Source: Isoetes taiwanensis (Eukaryota; Streptophyta; Lycopodiopsida; Isoetales; Isoetaceae). Taken from it: a stretch of DNA of 64,000 nt. Where the stretch lies: the NCBI GenBank assembly GCA_021234155.1, contig JAJEKV010000002.1:26713299-26777298 (forward strand). The letters are read 5' to 3'. The notes beneath the pieces are model-generated. The model made no database searches and had not been told where the DNA came from. It saw only the letters and a list, made by a program, of their open reading frames with translations. The number at the start of each line of letters is the position of its first letter. Position 1 is the first letter of the stretch. A program made the translations under genes and the position numbers. Of the stretch, positions 1 through 11,502 are shown piece after piece.

Positions 1-599
1 CTAAAAGAGATCGCCTGCAATGGTCCCTTCTTCCTCTGTGCCTCCTACCTCTGTTGTGTCTCCATTACCCTCTCATTGTCCCTTCCGCCAATGCTATTGC
101 GACCTCTGTTGTTGCTACTCCATCTGCTAAAAACCACTATCCCACGTAAGATTGTGCATACTCCCGCTTTTGAAGAGGATGCTAGGGCTAAGTTACTGAA
201 GATCCGAGGAATTGCAAGAGCGGCATGAAAGTGTTCAAGAACATCATGAAAATGCCCAAGAGGGATGGACAAATGTTAATGGAAAAGAGCTGCACGCAAT
301 AAGGCTAGTCAACATGTGTCACATGTCATGAGCGATTCCGATAATTTGCATGGAAGGGTGGAGCAGAGAGGAGGCTCTCCCTTGCCGCCACCCAACAAAA
401 TAATGGGGGTAGAGCAGAGAGAGGAGGCTCTCCCTCACCAAGTCTTGAACAAAACAATGGAAGGGTGGAACAGAGGAGGAGGCTCCCCTTGCCAATTTCG
501 GGGCGAGGTGGGCTGACCTCCCTTGAGAACCATGCGAGATGGACATGGTTGAGGCTGGCTCTATTGGTATGGAGGTGGAGCATAATATTTTGGCCACAT

Positions 600-1140
600 G
601 AACCTGTTGTCTTGGAATGTGAGGGAGTGGCTTCTTCCCCAAGTAAAAGAAGCGAGGTTGTCTCTTTACTGTCTAAGTTTTCTACGACCTTTTGTTGCCT
701 CCAAGAGCATAAATGCCCCCGCGGTGATGTACATAAAGTAGCTAATGTATTTGGGCCGGGACTATAATGTCTTGGTGTCTGGCTGTTACATGTGCATCTA
801 AGGCTGGTGTGCTTACTTGCATGGAAGTCATCTGTGGATGTCACTTTTACTCAAACAGATAGGTTCGGGCGGTGGATAATAATCAAATGGAAAGATAAGG
901 GCCAAGAATGGGGTTTGATAAATGTGTATGCTCATAATAGACCTCGTCGGCGTGGTGCTTTGTGGGCAACTCACGAGGAGTAAAGTTCTCCGGCTTGGAC
1001 AAAACGTTGCATGGTTGCTCGTTGGCGACTTCAATATGGTCGAGTTGGAAAGAGATAGAAGTGGTCGCGGCTCAAGTGGTGCAAGGATTCGAAGCGAGAG
1101 CAATGGCTACGCCTTTTACATGATGGTCACTTATGGAGAT
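600..1140 (+). pseudogene. LINE APE-type endonuclease remnant
   Basis: Translated fragments in shifting frames carry the order of motifs expected for an apurinic-like endonuclease: NLLSWNVREWL near 601, LQEHKC near 700, WGLINVYAHN near 908 and LLVGDFNMVE near 1017. In L1 elements this domain nicks target DNA to prime reverse transcription. At least three frame changes separate the motifs, so no functional protein is made. Confidence 0.7.
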
Positions 1141-1319
1141 TGATGGTGATCAGTCCTTTACGCGGGTGTAATGGTTGGACCGAGGAGCTCTCAGAGCTTA
1201 TGCAAGGCATGATAGAGGATACTTTAATACTTGTGCAAATTTTTCGGCTAAGCTGGATTTTCGCCGCTCAAATCTTCTCGGATAGCTCGTAATCCATCAT
1301 AATCCACAACTTCTAACTA

Positions 1320-1850
1320 ATGATGTGGGTGATTGTCATCGACCTACCGACCTACTTTAAGCTTAATTGCAAGTACCGGAGGATGATGAGTTCAAAGTTG
1401 GGCAGTAGTCGGGCTTGGTCTCGGGCCTTCTCACCTCGTAGGGGGGCATATGCAGGGTTGTTGCGGCGTTGTCGCGGTGAAGTCATTTGCAAAAAGAATA
1501 TGGGAGAGTCGAGAGCTGCTGAAGCTAGAGGGCTATTGACCGCATTGTACGGGAATTAGAAGTACTCATGCTCGTGGCCATACTAATGGAGTCGAGAAAA
1601 AGGAGTTATTATCTCGGATCAAGGCTATAGAAACTGTAAAAGTTCACTGAAGCCAAAGTGAAGCGGGGTTGCGCGATGGTTCAAGGGCGGTGATAGATGT
1701 ACCCGGTTCTTTTTGCGGCCGCAAAGAAGAAGGAAACTTCGCCACTTCTATACATTCTTTGGTGCTGCCGGATGGTGCTCTTATCTCCGTCCGGTGAATC
1801 TTAAGCGATATCTTCATCATCACTTTTCTTCATTCTTTGCCACGACACCC
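1320..1850 (+). pseudogene. LINE linker region between endonuclease and RT
   Basis: This is degenerate sequence in the position of the L1 ORF2 linker. Bases 1583-1670 encode KELLSRIKAIETVKV in one frame and recur almost unchanged at 2977-3073. No catalytic motif is expected here. Assignment rests on position and on the repeat shared with the downstream part of the same element. Confidence 0.5.
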
Positions 1851-2750
1851 ATTGCCCTTTCGGAAGGACATGCAATTGGTCATGTTGACTAAGGGTGCGT
1901 CGCATTGTTTCTCAAGAGCGAGGTTGCTTCTTGAGTCTAATATTGTGAAGGAGGACTTAAAAGCAGCTATGGCTCTCTTGAAAAGGGATAAATGCCCGGT
2001 CTTGATGGCTTTCCTATTTAATTCTTTCGGAAGTCTTTGGACCGGTTGGAGGATGACATATATGATGCCTTTTGTGAGTTTCAGATTTAGGAGCCTTGAT
2101 AAGATTTTGAATACAGGTTGTATCTCTCTCATTCCAAAGAACAAGGAACCCAAGACTATTTCCACCGGGCGACCTATTACATTGCTTTCCTCTCGTGTAC
2201 AAGATCTTTGCTAAGACATTGGCGAAAAGAGTCCGAGACATCTTGGCCGACGCTTATCTCGTCAACACAATCGGCTTTCTCCCTCGTCGTTGTATTCTCA
2301 ACAACGTGGTCTGCTGTGATATGAAGGAATATATTGGGCCCGGTTCACGGGGTCATAGAGCAAAGCGTATCTTAAGCTTGATTTTGCTAAAGCCTACGAT
2401 AGTGTTGATTGGGGCTTCTTGGAGAAGTGTCTTCTTGCACTTGGGTTTGGGGAGTCATTCACAAGGAATGTCATGAAGCTCCATACATCAGCCGGATCTA
2501 TCTTGTCCTTTTCGGGGGTGAGCCATCCGGATATTTTTGTAGTGGGTAGAGGAATTCGGCGGGGTTGTCCCTTAGCACCCTTGCTTTTCACAATTGTGGC
2601 AGAAGTCTTGTCCCACTCTTCTCCGTGGCTACCCAAGATGGCGTTATTCAAGGCCTCCCAATGGACGATGGTTCTCAAGAGGTATGTAACCAATATCATG
2701 CCGATGACACTTTTTGTTCCTAATTGCCGAATTTGAGAATCTTCGTAATG
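1837..2750 (+). pseudogene. LINE reverse transcriptase remnant
   Basis: Frames from about 2040 onward give ISLIPKNKEPKTIS followed by RPITLLS, then YKIFAKTLAKRVRDILAD, a degraded DFAKAYDSVDW block at 2385-2410, GIRRGCPLAPLLFTIVAE at 2550-2605 and a YHADDT box near 2700. These correspond in order to RT palm and finger motifs of L1-type non-LTR elements. The catalytic box sits in a different frame from the preceding motif. Several frameshifts and stops are present. Confidence 0.8.
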
Positions 2751-2976
2751 CTAAGCTATTATTAGACACATTCTCCTTAGCATCGGGAGTTCTTGTAGGG
2801 TGGCAAAATGTACATGGTACTTTGTGGGCGTTGGACATCCCATCCCTCCTCAGAGGATTTTGGACTATCCTTGGAAGATTCTTCTGCATGGCAATACCAC
2901 AAAGTTGCTTGGTATCCCAGTTGGAATTCATGTCTCTGCTTCAGATGCTTGGGATGAAATCATTAGTGGGTTGCGT

Positions 2977-3073
2977 GGCCATACTAATGGAGCCAGAGAA
3001 AAGGAGTTATTATCTCAGATCAAGGCTATAGAAACTGTAAAAGTTACTGAAGCCAAAGTGAAGGCAGGGTTGC
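2977..3073 (+). repeat. Second copy of the 1583-1670 LINE segment
   Basis: About 90 bases beginning GTGGCCATACTAATGGAG are repeated with a few differences 1.39 kb downstream of the first copy. In intact L1 elements the linker occurs once, so this copy between the RT and the C-terminal part looks like a template-switch or recombination product inside one element. Confidence 0.75.
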
Positions 3074-3243
3074 AGTGGTTCAAGGAGCTTGCTATCTATC
3101 CTGATGCTTGGCCCAAACAACGGAAACGAGCTTTTCATCTCGCATGCGGCTGGCTTTTATGGTCAATCTGGAAGAGAAGGAGGTTGTTTATCTTTAAGGG
3201 CATAGATATTTTAATGAGGTTGTTCTTCAAGGGCGCAAGATAA
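3060..3243 (+). pseudogene. LINE C-terminal tail fragment
   Basis: The open frame to 3243 reads AFHLACGWLLWSIWKRRR, typical of the end of the C-terminal region of plant L1 ORF2 proteins. It follows directly on the duplicated linker segment, so the C-terminal domain between RT and this tail is largely deleted. Confidence 0.6.
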
Positions 3244-3441
3244 AATTGTTATATGGCTTACAATTGTTCTTCTCTTGATCAAGAGAAGAAAGTACCACTT
3301 CCGGCATACTTACCTTCAGATTCATTCTTTTGCATAGGCAGGTGGTTGTGCTCAGTTGGATCGGTTTGTCCACTGGGGTTATAATCCTGTCTTTGCATTT
3401 ATGTTGCTCTGGTTTCTAGTTGGTGAATAAAGCTTGACGTC

Positions 3442-3444
<3 letters not shown>

Positions 3445-3474
<30 letters not shown>
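3445..3474 (+). other. Poly(A) tail of the LINE
   Basis: Thirty consecutive A residues lie 13 bases after an AATAAA signal. This marks the 3' end of the retrotransposed RNA copy. Confidence 0.85.
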
Positions 3475-3476
<2 letters not shown>

Positions 3477-3489
3477 TCAAGGGTCTTGA

Positions 3490-4200
3490 TTTTTTTTTTT
3501 TTTGCCTTCATCACACCAAAACTTGCAATGGTGTAAAACAGCAATCTCAACCATTATCCAAGGGAAAAAAATACAGAAATAGAGCATGCAGGAGAGGGAA
3601 CGTCCAGGTCGCAACGACCTCACTCAGCAGCAATCAGAAGCCAGAACCCTCATTCCCTTTTGCAAGCATGCAACACATGATTCTGCTTCAAGAGGGCGGT
3701 TGAACACCTGCAACAAAATTGGCGTTGTGCAGATTTTATGGGAGCCAGGAATCCCCTAACAACAGAACATGGCTTGGAGGGTTTAAACCTCCAGGCCAAA
3801 CCGGCCTCGCCAGAAGCCATAAGAAAAAATAAAACCATGCCAATCTCAAAGCTAGCAGCATCCACCCACATCACAAATCTTGCTCCAAAGCTCTTTTTCC
3901 TACTTTCTCCTGCCCCTTTAGACTCATGCTTCAATCCCTGAGCATCCAAGCTATGGATGCATCGCTTCTCTTCTCTATCCCTGCAAACTCCACAGACAAA
4001 ACTTTCACGCCTGAGCAGGGTAAAGGCATTGTGTACATCTTTATCTTCAGTCTCGCATCCCGTCTCGTCAACATTCTGCTGAAATTTTAAATTTCTAGAA
4101 CAAAACCCTGACCTGACTGTCGCAACAGCTCCTATGTGACCGATCTACTGAAAAGCAAGAGAGAAAGACAAGCAAACAAGAACAAAATTCCCTCACCTAG
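3490..4200 (-). mobile_element. Minus-strand retroposed fragment with its own A tail
   Basis: A T12 run (3490-3501) on the plus strand is a poly(A) tail on the minus strand, facing the LINE tail. Upstream on the minus strand a 99-codon frame (3949-3650) ends CSTALLKQNHVLHACKRE. I do not recognise the protein; it could be ORF1 debris of a LINE or a retroposed mRNA. The two tails are separated by an imperfect palindrome, ATCAAG-GGT-CTTGAT. Confidence 0.4.
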
Positions 4201-4499
4201 ATGCTCCATGTCGCAGTGATCCAACGAAAATGTAAAGCCCCTTGTCAGCATGCCATTCACGAGGGACCATCATGCCCCTCGTCCAAATCTCTCCCAATTT
4301 TACAAGATTTCTTTCCCTATTGGAACCATTGCAAAAATACCAATCCACCCCAAGTCTCAAATAGGAAATTTGCAACAAGCACCTCAAACCCTCCAAAAAT
4401 GTATGATGTTGCATACAATATGGGAATCACATTCGCAACCACTACGAGAAAATCCTTCCACAATACGAAATAAATTGGGCAAATTAGACTATAGGGTTA

Positions 4500-4765
4500 A
4501 ATTAAGGTAAAATTTAAGTTAACAAATTAATTGTTATGCTAAATTAAGGTAAATTTTATGGAGCTTTCACATCACCTGTTATGTCAAGTAATAACATTAC
4601 AAAACCTGTTAAAAATGGTTTCATATGCAATTTGTTATATTATCTACTAACATAACATAATCTGTCAAAAACCTTTTCGCACAAGAGTTCCTTATGTTAA
4701 TTAGTAACATAACAGAATCTGTTAACGGTCGTTTCACAGTGTACAGCTACAACTTGTTATGTTCA
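4500..4765. repeat. AT-rich block of diverged TTAACATAACA-type repeats
   Basis: Short units such as CATAACAGAATCTGTTAA and CCTGTTATG recur four to five times in both orientations. No coding potential is seen. A similar TTAAC-rich stretch lies at 16290-16460. The stretch 4201-4500 before it holds no gene I can support. Confidence 0.5.
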
Positions 4766-5084
4766 AGGGGGGTTCACCTAATGGTCACGTATGAACCAAC
4801 TGCGTGAACGTTTAGGGTTTTTTTTTGGGGTGAGTCGATCGTCTACGGTCGAGTTCTCATGCGGTCGAAAGCCCATACTTCCGGCTTTGAACGTGAAGGG
4901 AGCAAAGGCGGGAAGGAGAGATCCGTAGCTGGTCAATTTGGGCCTCTGGTCTGATTTATGATGGTGGTTTCGAGTTTATGACTGAGACTGAGATAGTTGT
5001 TTCATTTAGTTTTTAGATCTGGTCTTGTTTAGATAGACGTTTGATGCATGATTCCTTGATGCATGAAGACATCGCACATTCCAA

Positions 5085-5270
5085 ATAGCTGTCAGGGTTG
5101 TGCTTACAATCATTCCAACACAGGTTTTGGAGATTGCTTTAGCTGCTCAAGGTGCTTTGATTAGAAAATGAAAGCTTTAAAAAGCTTAGTGAATTGTTGC
5201 AAGATCTGGAGCCGATTTTACAGGAGCTACAAGATTGTTTCCGAGAACCAAGACAATAGGCCAAATATTA
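5085..5270 (+). pseudogene. RPW8-domain (CNL/RNL-type resistance gene) exon fragment
   Basis: Translation gives TQVLEIALAAQGALIRK and, after a one-base frameshift near 5170, SFKKLSELLQDLEPILQELQ. This amphipathic pattern resembles the N-terminal RPW8 four-helix domain of plant helper NLR proteins, which act at membranes in immunity. The frameshift and a stop at about 5260 show it is not functional. No NB-ARC or LRR part follows, so this is an isolated exon or remnant. The assignment is by motif similarity and is moderate. Confidence 0.5.
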
Positions 5271-5939
5271 GAGTTCAGAATTTATTTATCTAAACATTCT
5301 CAGCGATTATGAATGCCTTTTATTTTCATCTGACAGGTCTGTGGCCAAGCTTCCTATCGACAAGTGCACAAAGACTTGAAGGTAATACGTGGGTTCTGTA
5401 TTTTGATCATGCTCTATAATCCAATGTGGCCACTGGATGCACTAGACATTTCTTCTGCATATACTAATAGCTTATTCTGCAGATTGCATGTTAAATAAAT
5501 AGATTGTCTGGCAGCTATTGGTCCTGACTTAATCTCCTCAAATCTGTCTTTCACAAAACAGGCCAGATGATTTAAAGAAGTTGGAGATGAGTTTTAGCCT
5601 ACAAGGACATTTCGGATGTGAAGCTACAAGGATCAGACATGGACATTTCAAGGTATATATGGTTATGTGATGTATTTGTTTGAGATGTTCTTTATACAAC
5701 AGGGCCGTTTACAGCTCATAAAATCAAGACATTCTTTACTGCAATTTTATTTTATAATCTTCAAGAGCATAAAGAGCGTACATGTTGAAGCGCCCACATA
5801 GTCGAAGAATTTGGATGTATTTTAATATAAACATTTGAAGATTCTTAACTTGGCTATATGAGATGGATCTAAGGTTCTTTATTTGAATTCAATACTTGCA
5901 TCTCTTCCATTTTATTACTAGGGGGGCTAATGATAGATT

Positions 5940-6190
5940 ACATGTTTTTTAATAAAGCATTAAGCATGCAATAAGAGATAAGCCTCTTTTGTGTGACCCT
6001 TTTGGACGTGCAGGTCTGTGATTGATTTTCATAGACAGCCATATGACAGACCACAAGTCTTTTAAAGGTGATTTTTATTTGTGTTGAAGCATTACGTATG
6101 AAAGTAAAATAAGCAAACCTCTTCCATGTGGCCCTTTTGGATGTGCAGGTTTGTATTGAAAAGAACATACCATCTACTTAAAGACGACCT
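5940..6190 (+). repeat. Local duplication of an exon-like segment
   Basis: Two diverged copies of about 120 bases share AAGCATTA, AAGC-CCTCTT and CCCTTTTGGA-GTGCAGGT. Each ends in a splice-acceptor-like TGCAGGT. This may be duplicated exon-intron debris of the same gene family as the neighbouring fragments. Confidence 0.4.
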
Positions 6191-6607
6191 TATAGATCAA
6201 GGCCATTCAATTGAAAGGTCTCCATCAGGTATAAGACACCACTTTCTTAATTTTCATATATTCTATTATCTGTGGAAAAACTGTTGGACACAGTTGTGTT
6301 CTTTTTTTCTTTGTTCTTTGGAGCTCTGTTCGTCATAATTGCATTGGTTGTATTTAATTCAATAAGTTGGATGCTCTTGCAAAATTGGAGAAGATAGGGA
6401 GTCATGAGTAATGTGCATTGGATATTCCTTTTGCTGCATTTGCAAATTCAGAAGAGCACAAGATAAGAAGCATCGGCAAACAAATAATATTATAGTTGTC
6501 CTCTTTTTTTTTCTTTTTTTTTCCTTCGTTGTGGTGCTTTAGGTTTGGGGCGCCTACTCTGGTTCACAAGTAGCAGCAGTTAATCCTCTTTATTCAATCC
6601 TCTTTGC

Positions 6608-6945
6608 AGATTGCTAGGACTGGAAAGGTGAGCAAACAGCAAAGGGACAAGGCCTGGAATGAACTACAAAATGCGGCATTGGATGGAAAGAAGTGACCAT
6701 TCTATCGCTCTGTTGACTGGACCGGTCGTATGTATGCAGGTACATAACCCATTTTTTATAAATTGTGTCATATCAGTGTAATGGATCTGATTATGATTGT
6801 AATTGTTTAGGAGGTCTTGATGTTCCAATAGAAAGGCCATTTGTGCACAAGGATTGGAGGTTTGGGCACTATCAGCCTGAAGGTCTGCAAGATCCAGTGA
6901 GAAAGCATATTGAGATTCTTGCTAAGCAATATCAAAGGTTGGTTT
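6608..6945 (+). pseudogene. Two exon-like segments of an unrecognised protein
   Basis: Exon-like segment 1 (6608-6740) follows TTTGCAG and reads IARTGKVSKQQRDKAWNELQ, with an internal stop near 6695. Segment 2 (6812-6938) follows TTTAG, stays open, contains DVPIERPFVHKDWRFGHYQP and ends before a GT. The strong splice signals and conserved-looking aromatic residues suggest a real source gene, but I cannot name it. The stop in the first segment argues for a pseudogene. Confidence 0.4.
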
Positions 6946-6959
6946 CCATCTGGTGAAAA

Positions 6960-8860
6960 GGTGGTGTCTAAGGCCAAGCGAAAAGCACAACCTCAATTAG
7001 CTTGTGCCTGAGCGTGAAATAAAGGAGGATGTATATAACAGTTTAGGACTTGCCTGTGGCTCAATATCTGTACAGAACAGAATTATCATAACTAATGGCA
7101 GAAGCCAAAGTCTCAATTTGAACAATGCGTTACTAGTGGCATTAAGTTAGCATACTTATATTGAATGTGCTTTGCTTCTTTTTCTACCTTGTTCTCTTTT
7201 TTTTCTAAGTGCACTAGGTGGGGATCTCGTGCCTTTGCAAAAGCAAATGAATGGCCTTTACTGATTCTCAAGTCTCCCAAGAAGGTGGCAGCTGTTGGAA
7301 ATAAAACTATATTGTGATTTTTGAACTACCCTTGGTGTGTTGAAGGTGATGAACACATAGATTCAGATAAATGATGTGAATGTGTTTAATCAATTTAGAA
7401 ATTGATAAGCTATTTAGGAAGAGAAATGAAATAGGGCAATTCAGATAAATACACAGGTTGGCTAATGCTAAATCTTGAATTGGGTATTAGCCTATTTTGC
7501 TAAGTTTTTTGAGTTGCCCTAGGGCTTTATTTAGATATTATGTTTTGACGTTGCATGGAGGCCATCCATGGGAATTACATGCAATCGTGGATCTATAGCC
7601 AAGGTTGAGAGGTGGTAGTAGGTGCATTCATAAGTCATGGTTGCAAGTAGCCAACTAGTTGAATTTTTGCCACTAAATATATTGTTAGATCCTTCTATTA
7701 AGAAGATAACCACCAAAGTAAAATTGGGCACTCCAAATTTAGGCATATGAATAGAACCTACTGAATTTGACATGAATATTGGCCTTAGGCAGTGGCAATA
7801 AAATTGGACAAAAATTAGCAAAAGTAAATGACAATTTGTTCAGAATTATATGATCGGCCACTCATGTAACGAGTTTTAATGTCTAACCACTAGCGTCTTT
7901 AAACATAAGCTGGTTTTTAGAGGTTAACATTTACCTCAAGCAATAGAAATAACCCTTGAGGCCAGCGGAGGTTGGACTTCAACTGGTTCATATCATAGTG
8001 AAAATCGTGATGTAAACAATAACAAGAATAAACCATCTCCCACAAAGTTGCTGGCATGACAAAAGGTACAAAATCGGAAAGGGATTATATAATTTGGCAC
8101 AATCAATCGTAAATCTACGGATAGGGGCTATATTGTATGTTAGTTCGAAAAACCGTATGGTATGGGTTTTTCTACTCCAAAAAGCCGTATATAGGGGTTT
8201 TTCTATGACCCCTCGATCGCAGATGCCATCTGTCCATATATAGAGGCGCACCCCCCGGGGTTATGTTATTTAAGTTGCCGTTTTTTTAGCGAAAATACAA
8301 GTGGTTGGTCCATCCAAAAGCAATGCCTGGTTATGATGTTTACCCAGGTCTGGACTCCGTAAATACCTCAGATCAAGAAGCAAAGACATGGATATTTTTT
8401 GCTATAGTTTTTGTCTAATTTCCTTGGTATACATGGATGACAGCATCTCTTCATATCTGTAAAATATGTATATGGCAAATCTGCATTGGGTCCAAAAGAA
8501 AATCAAAAAAATCAGAAAGGAGTCCAACATCTCCCTACAAATGCAGAGTAGATAGATCAGAAGCACAATTAATATCCCAGATTAATATTAGTCTTTCTAG
8601 CAAGGAAGAGATTTTATTCTACAGAACAGATGACTTAAGAAACAAAATATTATGCAGCAAATTCAAATATGGACCAAGTTTGTTTCTATTGAGCAATTAC
8701 TGTTCCTTCTTTGTTTTTTTATGCCGAAAGAAGACTGTATTACACTAAAACAGAAACTCCAAAATTACTTGCAAAAGCCTGTTCTTGAGTTAAAGGTATC
8801 TGGCAACTGTTGCATTCCAAATATTGGTCCTAACTCCATAGGATTAGTTCAGTTTGGATA
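6960..8860. other. No gene recognised
   Basis: This is AT-rich sequence. Short frames on the minus strand (7821-7531 and 8251-7988) have no recognisable motifs or splice context. I see no repeat boundaries. Confidence 0.5.
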
Positions 8861-8869
8861 GTTGTAAAA

Positions 8870-9900
8870 CTGACTACTTATGCGACGCACGAAAAGTCCA
8901 AAACACACCTTCTATTTCTGCAAAATAAAGCGTGACATTATATTTTTCTGGCTCTAGCTGACTTCCACGGTAGGTTAAATATTCTTCTGCTGAACGCATG
9001 GATCTGTATATTTGTGGAAGATCTGTAAGGTCAGGTTTACTAACGATTTTGGAATTTTTTAATGACATCTCCACAGTCCATGTTCCTGAACCACTACTAT
9101 CATAATGGAACCCAAATCCAGAAGCGAAATTAGCTTGGAACTGTAAGTTCTCAAATCTTATATTGTCACCTCCTGCATTGATTGCAAAAGTATGAAGGCT
9201 GCCAGGTACAGATGATCTAATGATAAAGGGCTTGAAATGTTACAGCTAAATGTCTTGGGGCTAGCATTAGTGAAATAATTGAATGCATAGTTTATCTCTG
9301 TATCGCCCAAGTATGCCCTAAACTTGGCTACAGAACCATTGAGATAATTGTGAGAGAGATCTAGCAATTGAAGGTTGGACATCGACGAGAAGCTTTCATC
9401 TGGGACTTGTCCTATAAGATTATTGTGGTCTAGAAATAGGTTGTGCAAAGAGTGTCCACCAAAGTTCTATGGAATGCTTTCTGTTATTTGGTTGAATGCT
9501 AAGTCTAAGTACTGAAGAGAACCAGATATGAAGGATGAGAGTCAATGAAACTGTTTTTTCTAAAATATGCTTCAGTTAAACTAGGTAAACCCTGTAGAGT
9601 TTTGAAAATGGTTCCTGAAAACTCATTATAAGACAGATCTAGATATTGAAGATTTTTCAAGTCTTGGAGAAAACAAGTCTCATCAGAAAATCCATTTTGT
9701 CTAATGTCAAGATACTTCAAACTCCTGCAGTCACCAAGCTGAGATGGCAAATGGTTCCATATAAGTGATTATGATAGGCAGTAAATCTTTGAAGACTGGT
9801 AAGCTGTCCTATTGAAGACGGAATGGGCCCTGTCAACTGATTGTTGTCCACATAGAATTCTGTCAATTTGGTAAGATTTCCCAATCCAATGACAATCTAG
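8870..9900 (-). pseudogene. LRR-malectin receptor-like kinase fragment
   Basis: Read on the minus strand from 9900, fragments encode leucine-rich repeats (LGNLTKLTEFYVDNNQLTGP, LKNLQYLDLSYNEFSGTI, LQLLDLSHNYLNGSV). A malectin domain follows, with INAGGDNIRFENLQF, GSGTWTVEMS and EKYNVTLYFAEI. This order matches the extracellular part of plant LRR-VIII-2 receptor kinases (At1g53430 type), which sense ligands at the plasma membrane. Frames shift between the LRRs and at the LRR-malectin junction (about 9170-9250). No transmembrane or kinase segment is found downstream, so this is a truncated pseudogene or an ectopic fragment. Confidence 0.75.
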
Positions 9901-11025
9901 AAATAGAAAAACTCATCGAATACAAGACGTCGTCGTGCAAGAAAAGCATCCATAGAATCATGAAGGATGTGAATGCTAACATATGCCTGGTTTTCAACAG
10001 CAAAGTACAGATTAATAAAAATAGCATAATCTTTTTGTAATAGACAAATTAAAAAATACAACAAAAGCTGGTGATGATAGAAAAAAACATGACAAAAGAA
10101 CAGATATTTCAAAACTATACACAGGGCAGCAAGCCATCTTATCGTTGTCAATATATTTTGACGGTGAATGCAATATGATGACCGTGTGTATCTACGTGTA
10201 TTGTGCCTGTATTGTGCAAGGATATTGAGCAAGGATCTGATAATCAGGGATTTACTACAGTGGGCCTCCTTGATCAAGACTTCTTCCTTCATTACTAATT
10301 AGATAGAGAGTTTTTTAAACATCCACGGATATGCATGTAATATCAAGCTGCCAATTAGTCTTCCTCTGCATCTATTTGAATTATAAAAGCTTTAGTAAAG
10401 TGACAATCAAACCGTTCAAACACTTGCCTCAGTGGAAAAGAAATCATGAAGTATACTCAACATTTCCTGAAGGATCATGCAATGGAAAAGTTGTTGGAGC
10501 TAGATACTTTGCAAAGATCTCAAGACCCAAAAAACAAGTCCAAATCTTCGTTCAGTAGACTTGAGCTTGAATAATTGAATGCATCCGAACTTCTGGACTT
10601 CGTGACTTCTGTTCTTAGAAAATGTACTGGGGGATAAGTATGTCCGAGTTACAGTGATTAACTGCTGCGCTACGGATGAAGCTTTACCTCGCAGACACCC
10701 CGGTGGGGATACGGTTGGAGAAAGTGTTGGAACATTTGTTGCATGGCCAAGAAACCGCTTAAAAAAGGTATGCAACATGTATTACATTGTAGAAATATAG
10801 AAGTAGACAAAATTTGTTGTATTCATTGGAAAAAGTTTACAATTGTATATAATCTGGATAAACTGGATAAACCAGACAAAATCCCAAACTACTGTTTCAA
10901 GCCCAGTCTACTGAGTAGCTGGGCTATCGATACTCCCATTTCCATTTCAGGGCATAGTGAATGGATCAGGTAAAACCCCAGCAAAAACCCCAGGCTCTAA
11001 CTCCACCTCCCCCGCCTGCTCCACC
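9900..11025. other. No gene recognised
   Basis: This is AT-rich and possibly intronic or flanking sequence of the receptor-kinase remnant. Frames here (for example minus 10292-9897) lack motifs. Confidence 0.4.
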
Positions 11026-11027
11026 TC

Positions 11028-11471
11028 CTACTCCTCCTTCTGCTCCATTGGTTGAGCCATCTCCATTGCATCGTATACCGCCTGTGGTAGTGGTTCGTGT
11101 TGGGGCATCCGGGCATAGAGGCTAACCACTAAGAAACGCAACTCCTCATTTTGAATCTCGAGCTGACGGATGCGAGATTCACTCTCGATCAATGCATGTA
11201 CTGCTTGATCGAAGTGATCAGATAAGAGGGCCAGCCTCCGTGCGATTGCAAGGGCCTCAGAGCCCAGATTTATCATTGCACTGCGCTCTGCTGCCATCAT
11301 CATTACTTGACCCAAGTACTGCAGGGGTTGCAAGACTGGTGCTCCAGCCAGACTGGTGCTCGGCTGCGGTTCAACCGGACTAGAGATTGGAGCCGAAACT
11401 GGAGCTGGCTACCCCAAATGTAATTCCAATGCATCTTCGTCACCAACCGGATGATTAATGTAACTTGGCAT
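11028..11471 (-). pseudogene. Small unrecognised ORF with predicted coiled coil and one in-frame stop
   Basis: From an ATG at 11471 the frame runs MPSYINHPVGDEDALELHLG, meets TAG at 11411-11409, then stays open to 11028. A proline/serine-rich linker is followed by a helical segment (HALIESESRIRQLEIQNEEL) suited to a coiled coil, and an acidic end. The length is about 147 codons. Upstream on the same strand lie AT-rich TATA-like sequence and three CACGC-GCGTG palindromes. Gag-like or viral-like origin is possible, but no family is recognised. Confidence 0.4.
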
Positions 11472-11502
11472 CTATCAATAGGAAGTGGCCTGATATCGGT
11501 AT

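Larger units (their letters stand above)
1..3474 (+). mobile_element. Degenerate L1-type LINE with poly(A) tail, 5' end outside window
   Basis: This is a non-LTR retrotransposon on the plus strand, with endonuclease-like motifs, then reverse-transcriptase motifs, a C-terminal tail, an AATAAA signal (3426-3431) and a pure A tract (3445-3474). Many stops and frameshifts break the reading frames, so the copy is dead. Bases 1-560 are low-complexity, proline- and serine-rich in translation. They may be ORF1 or leader sequence, but I recognise no domain there. The order endonuclease-RT-poly(A) is that of plant L1 LINEs, which differs from the two LINEs at 33-47 kb. Confidence 0.8.

Noticed and set aside
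11028-11333. Intact coiled-coil gene
   Set aside because: The frame lacks an ATG near 11333, and the natural ATG at 11471 is followed by an in-frame TAG.
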